A DNA stretch of 64,000 nucleotides from SKLM01 sp964542755 (lineage in GTDB: Bacteria; Chloroflexota; Anaerolineae; B4-G1), in NCBI GenBank assembly GCA_964542755.1, contig CAZIWL010000001.1, forward strand, positions 86,576 to 150,575. Reading direction: 5' to 3'. The position numbers were made by a program, and so were the translations under genes. This document shows, piece after piece, positions 9,090 to 15,827 of this stretch (within the stretch, counting starts at the first letter, position 1; every line of letters begins with the position of its first letter). The notes beneath the pieces are model-generated. The model was not told the origin of the DNA, ran no database searches, and saw nothing but the letters and a program-made list of their open reading frames with translations.

Positions 9090-9716
9090 GTGAGCCCGAT
9101 CAAGCTGCTGGGTATCTCTGGGAGCCCACGACGGGGGGCGACGGCCTACGCGGTCCAGGAAGCGCTGGCCTATGCCGAAACCCTTGGCGACGTGGAGACG
9201 GAGTTTGTCTCGGTGCGCGGCAAAGAGATCAAGTTCTGCATCCACTGCGACTACTGTGTGCGGAAGAAGGAGGGCTGCGTCTTCGAAGATGATGTCGCCA
9301 AGATGTATCCCAGCATGGAGGAGGCCGACGCGTGGGTCCTCGGCACTCCTGTCTATCAGGGAACCATGTCGGGACAGCTGAAAGCTGTCCTTGATCGTTG
9401 TCGAGCCATTGTCGCCAGGGACATCGACGCGCTCAAGGACAAAGTTGGGGTGGGGATAGCCACGGGTGGCGATCGAGTTGGGGGCCAGGAGCCGGCCATC
9501 ACGGCCATCCACGCCTTCTACCTGGCGAACAAGATGATCCCCATCAGTGGAGGGCCATTCGGCGCAAATCTGGGCGGCACCATCTGGTCGCGCGACAAGA
9601 AGGGTGCGGGTGCCGAGGCTGACGAGGTCGGGATGGAGAGCGTCCGGCGGTCAGTCAATCGTCTTGTTGAGGTGACCTCGACGATCAAGGGCTCGAAGTT
9701 GCATGACGATTCTTGA
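9090..9716 (+). CDS. Iron-sulfur flavoprotein (NADPH-dependent FMN reductase family)
   Basis: A 208-residue flavodoxin-fold protein. GISGSPRRGAT (residues 8-18) is the FMN phosphate loop. C50, C53, C56 and C63 (CIHCDYC, then EGC) form the compact cysteine motif of Isf-type proteins, which bind a 4Fe-4S cluster. GTPVYQGTMSGQLKAVLDR is the usual second FMN segment. Isf proteins carry electrons between ferredoxin and other acceptors in anaerobes. The GTG start at 9090 follows AGAGGAGG. It lies 19 bases after selB and immediately upstream of the promoter for the C1 island. Confidence 0.85.
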   Translation: MSPIKLLGISGSPRRGATAYAVQEALAYAETLGDVETEFVSVRGKEIKFCIHCDYCVRKKEGCVFEDDVAKMYPSMEEADAWVLGTPVYQGTMSGQLKAVLDRCRAIVARDIDALKDKVGVGIATGGDRVGGQEPAITAIHAFYLANKMIPISGGPFGANLGGTIWSRDKKGAGAEADEVGMESVRRSVNRLVEVTSTIKGSKLHDDS

Positions 9717-9741
9717 CAGATGCCATCGTACAGTGTATAAT
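9713..9741 (+). promoter_or_regulatory. Consensus sigma70 promoter upstream of the first leader RNA
   Basis: A perfect TTGACA (9713-9718), a 17-base spacer and a perfect TATAAT (9736-9741). Transcription would start near 9748, about 19 bases before the conserved structured RNA. The -35 overlaps the end of the flavoprotein gene. A full-consensus promoter followed by a structured leader and a terminator is the arrangement expected for control by premature termination. Confidence 0.85.
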
Positions 9742-9766
9742 AGAAAGCATAATTAGAATAATCTGA

Positions 9767-9820
9767 GCTACCCTACGGATGGGATTGTGAAGCTGCCAAA
9801 TATCCGTCACGACGCAGCTT
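9767..9820 (+). ncRNA. Candidate structured leader RNA, copy 1 (two hairpins with loop-loop pseudoknot)
   Basis: It begins GCTACCCTACGGATGGGA. P1 is CCC 9771-9773 with GGG 9781-9783. P2 is AGCTGC 9791-9796 with GCAGCT 9814-9819 (extendable by one A-U pair) and a 17-nt loop. The P1 loop ACGGAT (9775-9780) is complementary over six pairs to ATCCGT in the P2 loop (9802-9807). A second copy at 13200-13252 has the same plan with compensatory changes. The linker ATTGTGA (9784-9790) is conserved as AYTGYGA. A strong terminator follows 5 bases later. I do not recognise it as a named riboswitch class; riboswitch-like control is an inference. Confidence 0.75.
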
Positions 9821-9824
9821 AACT

Positions 9825-9852
9825 GCCGAATCATTTATGATTCGGCGTTTTT
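9825..9852 (+). terminator. Intrinsic terminator after leader RNA copy 1
   Basis: A perfect 10-bp stem, GCCGAATCAT (9825-9834) with ATGATTCGGC (9837-9846) and a TT loop, is followed by G and TTTTT (9848-9852). It lies 5 nt downstream of the P2 stem of the leader RNA and roughly 600 nt before the next gene. Unlike copy 2, its 5' arm does not overlap P2, so an antiterminator switch is not obvious here. Confidence 0.85.
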
Positions 9853-10453
9853 GGTCTTAGGGGCCAACCGGTCCGCCTAGGGGGCCAGCCTAGTAGCACA
9901 TCTTCCACAACCGGGGCACCACGCGCCCCGCCGCGATAGAAGGTCAGCTCGTACCAGAATCGTGGTACAGTCTGCTTGAGAGTTGATGCCGTTACGATGC
10001 TGTTGAGCCGTAGCCAGCAACTTGCCTTCCGGGTATATTGTCGATGCCAAAAAGGCGATCTCGCGCTTTCTTGAGTCATTGGTGGGCTTCACCCGCAATA
10101 GGCTTCGTTTCGGCGCGATCGACCCGAAACCCGTTCTGTGACGCCGTGGCCAGTGGGGCCGTGAGGCCTACTCTCTAAACGCCGTCTATGCTCATACGAG
10201 TACTGGATGACCATCGGCTGTTCTTGTTGCACACCGTTAGCGGTCTACCGGCCTTCTCTGGCAATCGCCTGATCGCGCGCACCAACCTCTCTCAAGGTAG
10301 ACGATACATTTACCGGCGGGGGGCTGTGCATCGCTGCGGGGTCCGGCAGAAGAAAGGGGGTGACGACTGAACCATTAGCCTGGATGTTGTATGCGTCTCC
10401 TACAGATAGGACAACACAGACGGATAGATCAGATTCCAAGGAGGAATACTCAG
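9853..10453 (+). other. 600-nt untranslated or degenerate stretch before the DUF2193 gene
   Basis: Between the terminator and the DUF2193 start there are only short frames on both strands. A 73-codon minus-strand frame near 9877-10098 contains CPGCGRC but matches nothing I recognise. No promoter of comparable quality to 9713-9741 was seen. It may be a long leader or decayed sequence. Confidence 0.45.
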
Positions 10454-11986
10454 ATGTCGTTGTACGAGAAGATGGTGAACGAGGCCGTTGGCGCCGCAAA
10501 GTCGGTTCTTGGCGTCATAAGGGAGAAGCGTGGCGGGACCTTCAAGATCGCCGACGCAAAGCCATACGTCGATGCCGTCAACGCGATGGAGCCCGGTGAC
10601 GGGCAGTCCAAAGAGGTCTTCGACCTGCACGTCGAGTCGGTGAATACCCACTACAACACATTGATGGAGCTCACCGACACCATTCGCCCCGAAGACGACC
10701 CCTTCGTCGAGCACTACCAGACTCCGCCCATCCTGGAGATCCTCTACGAGGAGGACTCAGAGTTCAAGGACTCGATGTGGCAGTTCATCGACGCGGTCGC
10801 CGAGAACAAGTCCTTGATTGGGCTCGATGCGGTTCGTCGCTACGGCGGCATGTACGGCATGACCTGTGTGGTCGACTTTGCCTTCTCTGTCGGATCGGTA
10901 CCCAATACAGTCAACCGTATCCTCCGGGAGATGGACATTCCGAAGGAGCACAAGCAGACAATCCTGGCTTCGAAGTCATGGGGGATGAACACCTCATACG
11001 GCTTTGGCGCAGCTTTCCGGGGGGCACTCGAGTCCGGCAAGACGGCAGCCGAGGCAGAGCAGGCCGAGGTTGACCAGATTCAGCACATCTACCGCGACCC
11101 GGTGGAGGCCCAGGCTGAACTGATGGACACCCACAACCTGGGTGGGCACGGTGGACATACCTCGTTCGACACCCGCAAGTACATGGCCCAGTACAAGGAG
11201 GCCATGCGACCTCACGTGGTGGCTGCTATGGAGGCGGGCGTGCATCCTGCCAACATCACAGCCGTGCCCGCCTACTGCGTGGGTGACATTGGTCATCACA
11301 TCGCCCAGTCCGCGTACAATATGTTCAAGGACGACATGTCCTTCGGCATCTACGAAGCAGTGATGGGCGTCTTCGAGAATACCATGCGCCGTGGCGTCGA
11401 GCAGGACGCCTATGGCAGCGAGTGGGACGTTCTGGCCGTGGCGACTGGTGCGCCCGCCTGTGCCGCCGCGTACATCCTCTGGCTGGACAGCTTCACTGTC
11501 CCCATGGTGATCGATCTGTTCAACAAACGGTTCCACAACTACTGCTCGATGCACCCGGACCGCGGTGAGGCGGACGAGCTGCACAATGTCGACACCATCG
11601 ACATCCTGATGCGCGGTGAGTCGATCCTAGAGCCGAAGCCGCGTGGTGCCGGTCGCAAGGTCAAGGGCATCGAGGTCGATCTCAGCCCGGTTGAAAACCA
11701 CGAGGTCGTCATGAATCCGCAGCGTTACACCTATCCGGCGTGCGCCATCACCCAGCGCTTTGCGGCGTTGATGCATATGGCTGACTTCCCGTGCTACATG
11801 ACGCCCGAGTGCGTAACGGCCACGTTGATGACCAATGCCGTGGCGCTCAATCCGGACCGCCCCGGCGCCCCGGTCAGGGGATGCAAGGACTGCGCTATCT
11901 GCACGCTGAACAAGCGCAACGCGCCTATGGCGACGGGCCGTCTGACGGGTGATCAGGGTTATTGCGAGTGGCACCTGGCGGTCTAG
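10454..11986 (+). CDS. DUF2193 family protein
   Basis: A 510-residue soluble protein that I recognise, from memory of methanogen homologues, as DUF2193 (N-terminal MSLYEKMVNEAV, then DGQSKEVFDLHVESVNTHYN and RPEDDPFVEHYQTPPILEILY). Its biochemical role is not known to me. A cluster of cysteines at the C-terminus (CKDCAIC, then GYC) could bind metal. The ATG at 10454 has a GGAGG site 9 bases upstream; an in-frame extension to 10391 lacks one. It is transcribed from the 9713 promoter through a structured RNA and terminator, and ends in a 12-bp hairpin. Its position at the head of an H4MPT/methanofuran island suggests a role in C1 metabolism, which is an inference. Confidence 0.75.
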   Translation: MSLYEKMVNEAVGAAKSVLGVIREKRGGTFKIADAKPYVDAVNAMEPGDGQSKEVFDLHVESVNTHYNTLMELTDTIRPEDDPFVEHYQTPPILEILYEEDSEFKDSMWQFIDAVAENKSLIGLDAVRRYGGMYGMTCVVDFAFSVGSVPNTVNRILREMDIPKEHKQTILASKSWGMNTSYGFGAAFRGALESGKTAAEAEQAEVDQIQHIYRDPVEAQAELMDTHNLGGHGGHTSFDTRKYMAQYKEAMRPHVVAAMEAGVHPANITAVPAYCVGDIGHHIAQSAYNMFKDDMSFGIYEAVMGVFENTMRRGVEQDAYGSEWDVLAVATGAPACAAAYILWLDSFTVPMVIDLFNKRFHNYCSMHPDRGEADELHNVDTIDILMRGESILEPKPRGAGRKVKGIEVDLSPVENHEVVMNPQRYTYPACAITQRFAALMHMADFPCYMTPECVTATLMTNAVALNPDRPGAPVRGCKDCAICTLNKRNAPMATGRLTGDQGYCEWHLAV

Positions 11987-12043
11987 TCGAGCGGTGTGTC
12001 TAACGTCGTAGATCAGTAGCCCTGCAGCATCGTATCCGTAAAG

Positions 12044-12084
12044 GAGCTCAGGGAGGGAGGACTGAATCCGCTCTCCCTGAGCTC
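12044..12084 (+). terminator. Strong hairpin downstream of the DUF2193 gene
   Basis: A perfect 12-bp stem, GAGCTCAGGGAG (12044-12055) with CTCCCTGAGCTC (12073-12084), has a 17-nt loop and is followed by TTCATTAT. The U-tract is weak, so this may be a partial terminator or a 3'-end stabiliser. The next gene starts 25 bases later, so readthrough is likely. Confidence 0.6.
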
Positions 12085-12108
12085 TTCATTATCCTAGAGA
12101 GGGACGCT

Positions 12109-12324
12109 ATGTCGCCGTGCATCAGCTGTGTGATATCGAGCCAAGACGAGTACGGTCACGACAGGACCTGGCAGTCCAAATGGATAGACACACGCTGCCC
12201 AGTCTGCGGCACAGGGTTTGAGGTTGGCGATCACGTGCTAGTCGATGAGGATACGATAACTGCGTATCATGTCGAGTGCTACGATGGTTCCGGGGCCGCG
12301 CTTGAGGAAGGCGTCGTCATCTAG
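12109..12324 (+). CDS. Small zinc-ribbon-like protein
   Basis: A 71-residue protein with CISC near the start, then CPVCGTGF and HVEC, a spacing that could bind one zinc ion (CxxC...HxxC). The CxxC motif is followed by EVGDHVLVDEDTITAYHVEC, as in short treble-clef or RING-like modules. The ATG at 12109 has a GAGAGGGA site. It sits between the DUF2193 gene and the DmrB-like gene on the same strand. Function is unknown, but the open frame, good ribosome-binding site and Cys pattern support it being real. Confidence 0.6.
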   Translation: MSPCISCVISSQDEYGHDRTWQSKWIDTRCPVCGTGFEVGDHVLVDEDTITAYHVECYDGSGAALEEGVVI

Positions 12325-12435
12325 GGCCGCGCTGGATAGATCCGGTGGGACACCGCCACGAGAGCCAAGTGAAGCGCCGGTGATCGACCATGGGGCTCGT
12401 CGGTCGAGTTGTCTCGTCCTTATCAGGGAGCTAGC

Positions 12436-13002
12436 ATGTCCGAAAAGGTGAAGGTGGCGTGGGGAATCACGGGCGCCGGAGACTACCTCAGAGAGTCCCT
12501 GGACGCAATGAGAGACCTGACGCGGGACTTCGGCGTCGAGGTTACCGTTCTGCTCTCCACGAACGGGGAGCTGGTGGTGAAATGGTACGATCTGTGGGAT
12601 GACCTGAATGCGAGTTTCGACAAGGTTAGGTCAGAAAAGGGCCCCAACCTGCCGTTCTTGGCGGGGCCTCTTCAACTCGGCCATTATGCCTTCCTCTTTG
12701 TGTCGCCGGCGACAGGGAACACTGTGGCGAAGATCGCGTATGGAATAGCGGACAGCCTTGTCACCAACTGTGTCGCGCAGACGGTCAAGGGGGGCACGCC
12801 AGTCTTTGTCTATCCGGTTGATCAGGTGGCGGGCAGCCAGGAGACGGAAGGCCCTCGCGGGGAGAGAATCACCATCAGCACCAGACAGATCGATCTGGAC
12901 AACGTCGAGAAACTCAAGGCCATGCCCGGCGTTGAGGTTCTGGGGCATCCGGGCCAGATAAGCTCGGTAGTGAAGGACACGCTGTTTTCCGAGGTGTCCT
13001 GA
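12436..13002 (+). CDS. Flavoprotein, DmrB/archaeoflavoprotein-like (putative dihydromethanopterin reductase)
   Basis: A 188-residue flavoprotein of the UbiX/Dfp-like fold: WGITGAGDYLRES at the N-terminus (FMN phosphate loop) and LFVSPATGNTVAKIAYGIADSLVTN in the middle. Archaeal proteins of this type include DmrB, which reduces dihydromethanopterin to tetrahydromethanopterin. That role fits the H4MPT-dependent genes that follow. It has a 27-residue insertion (near 130-160) rich in charged residues. The start at 12436 has GGGAG upstream. Related AfpA flavoproteins have other electron-transfer roles, so the reductase assignment rests on context. Confidence 0.7.
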   Translation: MSEKVKVAWGITGAGDYLRESLDAMRDLTRDFGVEVTVLLSTNGELVVKWYDLWDDLNASFDKVRSEKGPNLPFLAGPLQLGHYAFLFVSPATGNTVAKIAYGIADSLVTNCVAQTVKGGTPVFVYPVDQVAGSQETEGPRGERITISTRQIDLDNVEKLKAMPGVEVLGHPGQISSVVKDTLFSEVS

Positions 13003-13079
13003 GCTCCCTCGGGACTGTCCAAGGGACCCGCGGCACGGACCTGTCGCCGATCCAGTCTTAGCCCACACTATGTGCAATC

Positions 13080-13108
13080 TTGACATAGTCTGCCTGCTTG
13101 TGTATAAT
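13080..13108 (+). promoter_or_regulatory. Consensus sigma70 promoter upstream of the second leader RNA
   Basis: TTGACA (13080-13085), a 17-base spacer and TATAAT (13103-13108). It is the same perfect architecture as the promoter at 9713-9741, including TGTATAATAG around the -10. The transcript would start near 13115, leaving about 85 nt before the conserved RNA. That segment contains two small hairpins (CGTTGG/CCAACC and TCGCG/CGCGA). Confidence 0.88.
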
Positions 13109-13199
13109 AGCTGACACAAATCGTTTCGAGCCAGCTGAGTGCCGCATCTATCTTCACAGTCGTTGGCTTCCAACCGAATATCGCGAACCCGCGAATGGT

Positions 13200-13252
13200 G
13201 CTACCCTGCGGATGGGACTGCGAGGTTGTGAATGATCTGCCCTAGTACAACC
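13200..13252 (+). ncRNA. Candidate structured leader RNA, copy 2
   Basis: It begins GCTACCCTGCGGATGGGA, matching copy 1 at 24 of the first 30 positions. P1 is CCC 13204-13206 with GGG 13214-13216. P2 is GGTTGT 13224-13229 with ACAACC 13247-13252, again with a 17-nt loop. GCGGAT in the P1 loop (13208-13213) pairs with ATCTGC in the P2 loop (13235-13240), with one G-U. Relative to copy 1, three P2 pairs and one pseudoknot pair change on both sides while remaining paired. The pseudoknot strand sits at the same place in both P2 loops (5 nt before, 6 nt after). The P2 3' arm shares ACC with the terminator stem, giving mutually exclusive folds. Confidence 0.8.
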
Positions 13253-13296
13253 GAGCTGCCGAGACTTTGGTCTCTGTGCAGCTCGGTTCTTTTTTT
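13250..13296 (+). terminator. Intrinsic terminator overlapping leader RNA copy 2
   Basis: The stem ACCGAGCTGC (13250-13259) pairs with GCAGCTCGGT (13278-13287), with an inner GAGAC/GTCTC helix, and is followed by TC and seven T. Its first three bases are the last three of the RNA's P2 stem, so a stable P2 would compete with the base of the terminator. The ribosome-binding site of the next gene lies more than 100 nt downstream. Confidence 0.88.
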
Positions 13297-13424
13297 GGGA
13301 GGTGATACCAGGACATACAGGTGGTCGTGGGGCGTTCGGCAGATAGAAGGATCGTTGTTGACGAGCATCCCTCGCTATGAGGGATCTTGGGGGCCACATA
13401 TTCAGACTATCAGGAGGTACTGAC

Positions 13425-15206
13425 GTGGAGAAGGAAATCCTTGCAACAATCGCAGCTATGACGTCCAACATCGAGTACACGACGAGTGACCGGATCGAGG
13501 CGCTTACCAAAGGTCACGGCATGCTCAACATCGCGGCACTCTGCGCAGAGAACGCGATGACGTGGGAGGTCCTCCAGGGGCGAGATATCTCCCTGACGGA
13601 TGCGAATATAGAGAAACTCCCGCTGGATCACGTCATTGAGGCTGGGGTCAACGCCGCCATGGAGGCGGGCGCTTTCCCGGCCAACGCCGCTGTGATTACG
13701 GCGACGCTGCTCCTCATCGCCGGCACCTCCCCCCGCGCAGGTGTTCCCGCCGGCAACCGAAAGCTCGGCGCTCTGGCACGCATGAAGGCTGGAGCGGGCC
13801 GGACCGGCGTGGTGTCGATTCCGACATCGAAGCTTACCAACAAGCTCTCTGGCTTCGCGGCCGTCCAGGGCCTCTATAACGCCATGATGGACGGTAATGT
13901 GGTCCGCATCGACGGCGCCCACGTCCCCGCGTTCGTCGCCGGCGGCGCGCCTATGGGTCACAGTGTCCTCGGCGAGGATATGGTCTACCCGGACATCTGC
14001 CTGAAGGGTGGTAAGGCTGCCGTTGACGCCATGATGAAAGCCTACCGGGGGGCCGGCATCAGTCCCAGCCCGATCCAGTGCGCTATCCTGGCCGCCGCTG
14101 CCGTTCTCGAGGTTGTCAACCCCGATGGTATGATCGGCGCTGAGTACGGCGACTTCTTCGTGCAGGGGACCGGGTACCTGGCCGGCAAGGGTGCTGCCGA
14201 CGCCGCCGGTCTCCCCGAGAAGCTGCACTTGCGGGGCACGGGCGACGAGTACGACACGGCGAGTCTGGTTGGCGGAATGGGTATGATCCTCAAGGATGTC
14301 GGAGCCCCCTCGGTGATCGGCATGATGACGGTCAATGAGATCCTGGCCGCCTTCGCTGAAGGTCCGATGATCGGCGCCGGCTTCGGTGGCGGTCCGGTCA
14401 ACCCCCCGTTGGCTCACCTGGCTGCCGACGGCGTCATCGCGATGAAGGCCCTGATGAACAACAAGGGCGACGTTGAGGCCGCGGCCGATATGCTTCACGA
14501 AGTCAAGATGACCCAGTGGATCGACCCCGAGATTGCCGCTTTCTCCACAAACACCATCACCCGGAAGGCGGAGCAGGTCCGCCGTGGTCCTGTGACCGAG
14601 ACGATCATCAAGGCCACCGACGGGATCCGGACCAACGCTCTGCACCGCCGCGCCAAGTTCGCTTACGACCAGCTGAACGAGGGTAAGGACCTGAAAGAGA
14701 TCTGCGGTGCGCTCGACCAGGCACGCAAGGCGCGGGTGGAGGAGAACGCCGGCAAGATCCTCAGCGGCTTCTTCGGCAAGGACATCACCATCACATTCGA
14801 CAAGCTCGAGGGTGGTGCCCGCCGCGACCATCCCTTCGCACAGGCCTTCTGGGGCTTCGACGCTGACATCGATGCGACGGTCACCGTCGACGGCGAGGTA
14901 TTCGAGTTCGAGGGCCTCAGCCACACGGTCATCCCGGACGCTGTCTTGAATCAGAAGTCCGAGCTGTCGTTGCCGATCACGGTCGCTGCCGCGGTGGCCC
15001 AGGAGCTGATGTACGTGGGCTGCTGCACGATCGACGCCGTGGTCCCCGCTGTGGTGGCTGCCGCTATGGGTACGTACACCTGGAAGGACGCCGGTAAGAA
15101 GGCTGAGAAGGGCGCCAATATCACCTGCTCCATCCCTGGAGCGAAGAACACGGCCCGCGAGGCTGCCCGGCTGGCAATTCGGATCTTGCAGGACCTGGAG
15201 GGCTAG
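13425..15206 (+). CDS. Unrecognised 593-residue Ala/Gly-rich protein of the C1 island
   Basis: The start is GTG at 13425, 7 bases after AGGAGG; the frame is open upstream to 13377 but those residues lack a site. The protein is soluble, very rich in Ala and Gly in its first 330 residues (for example GNRKLGALARMKAGAG and GGMGMILKDVGAPSVIGMM), then more charged. I do not recognise a family or a catalytic signature. Residues 77-87 read AAMEAGAFPAN, matching AAMEAGVHPAN at 257-267 of the DUF2193 protein, which is controlled by the same kind of leader RNA. It precedes the mtdB-fwd-mch operon. An enzymatic role in feeding C1 units to H4MPT is possible but unsupported beyond context. Confidence 0.7.
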   Translation: MEKEILATIAAMTSNIEYTTSDRIEALTKGHGMLNIAALCAENAMTWEVLQGRDISLTDANIEKLPLDHVIEAGVNAAMEAGAFPANAAVITATLLLIAGTSPRAGVPAGNRKLGALARMKAGAGRTGVVSIPTSKLTNKLSGFAAVQGLYNAMMDGNVVRIDGAHVPAFVAGGAPMGHSVLGEDMVYPDICLKGGKAAVDAMMKAYRGAGISPSPIQCAILAAAAVLEVVNPDGMIGAEYGDFFVQGTGYLAGKGAADAAGLPEKLHLRGTGDEYDTASLVGGMGMILKDVGAPSVIGMMTVNEILAAFAEGPMIGAGFGGGPVNPPLAHLAADGVIAMKALMNNKGDVEAAADMLHEVKMTQWIDPEIAAFSTNTITRKAEQVRRGPVTETIIKATDGIRTNALHRRAKFAYDQLNEGKDLKEICGALDQARKARVEENAGKILSGFFGKDITITFDKLEGGARRDHPFAQAFWGFDADIDATVTVDGEVFEFEGLSHTVIPDAVLNQKSELSLPITVAAAVAQELMYVGCCTIDAVVPAVVAAAMGTYTWKDAGKKAEKGANITCSIPGAKNTAREAARLAIRILQDLEG

Positions 15207-15210
15207 GCTT

Positions 15211-15281
15211 CCTGGTCCCAACACGTAGGGACCAGGCCATGGATCAGGTAGAGGGCAGGTGAGAAAGCTCTCTACCTGATC
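15211..15281 (+). terminator. Tandem hairpins after the 593-residue gene
   Basis: Hairpin A is CCTGGTCCC (15211-15219) with GGGACCAGG (15228-15236), a perfect 9-bp stem. Hairpin B is GATCAGGTAGAG (15242-15253) with CTCTACCTGATC (15270-15281), a perfect 12-bp stem. Neither has a T-run, so they more likely attenuate or protect the transcript than end it. The next gene begins 27 bases later. The arrangement parallels the 12-bp stem after the DUF2193 gene. Confidence 0.55.
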
Positions 15282-15308
15282 TCCTCTGTCAGGGAAGGGG
15301 CCTCTGTC

Positions 15309-15827
15309 ATGCTGATTCTGGTAAATGTAGATGACGTCCCGGGCGAACTCCTCCCACACGTCATCAGCGGTCTGATGGCGCGTGGAGCCGAGAACGTCCA
15401 CGCCGTTCAATCGATTACCAAGAAGGGGCGGCTGGGCTATATGATCTTCGTCGACGCACCATCCGAGAAGCTGAACGAGCTCGGCGGATTCCTCGCGTCC
15501 GAGGTAGGAACGATCGGCATGCGGGTGCTTGAGTCACGTCACGTTTGTTTCGACTATCGGGTGCGGAGCATGCGCCTGACGGCGGGCGAAGCCAGCGGGC
15601 AAACCCAAGCCATCATTCGCGTGAAGGAGGTCTACGACGACGAGCGGGTCGTTTCGGTCAAAGCTGAGTACGAGGACTTGCGGTCCGCCCTTGACCGATT
15701 TGAGGGTTCGGGTGTGAACACCTCGCTCGTTGCACTCAAGCGCCTTGTGGAAGAGGCGGCGTTGGGCCAGGCTCAGATAGATCATTCGGGCATTCGGATC
15801 GAGAGGGTTAGGGAGGTTTCCACGTGA
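15309..15827 (+). CDS. Stand-alone LarC C-terminal-domain-like protein
   Basis: A 172-residue protein resembling the C-terminal (DUF111) domain of LarC. VNVDDVPGELLPHVISGLMARGAENVHAVQSITKKGRLGYMI and EVGTIGMRV align with VETSIDDMNPEFYEHVMARLFDAGALDVF and TETTTIGVRF of the full-length LarC at 30760-31986. LarC is the CTP-dependent nickel insertase of the nickel-pincer cofactor pathway. This copy lacks the LarC N-terminal half. It is the first gene of a tightly coupled string: its TGA overlaps the GTG of mtdB. Whether it binds nickel or has been repurposed is unknown. Confidence 0.7.
   Translation: MLILVNVDDVPGELLPHVISGLMARGAENVHAVQSITKKGRLGYMIFVDAPSEKLNELGGFLASEVGTIGMRVLESRHVCFDYRVRSMRLTAGEASGQTQAIIRVKEVYDDERVVSVKAEYEDLRSALDRFEGSGVNTSLVALKRLVEEAALGQAQIDHSGIRIERVREVST

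Noticed and set aside
9877..10098. Small minus-strand gene with a CPGCGRC motif
   Set aside because: No ribosome-binding site or recognisable family was found; it overlaps another equally long frame, and coding potential is weak.
13410..15410. Minus-strand frame of 666 codons over the 593-residue gene
   Set aside because: No ribosome-binding site or domain was found, and the plus frame has a consensus promoter, leader and Shine-Dalgarno sequence.
15309..15827. Second half of a split larC
   Set aside because: A complete larC exists at 30760-31986, and this gene is coupled to mtdB rather than to a larC N-terminal gene.
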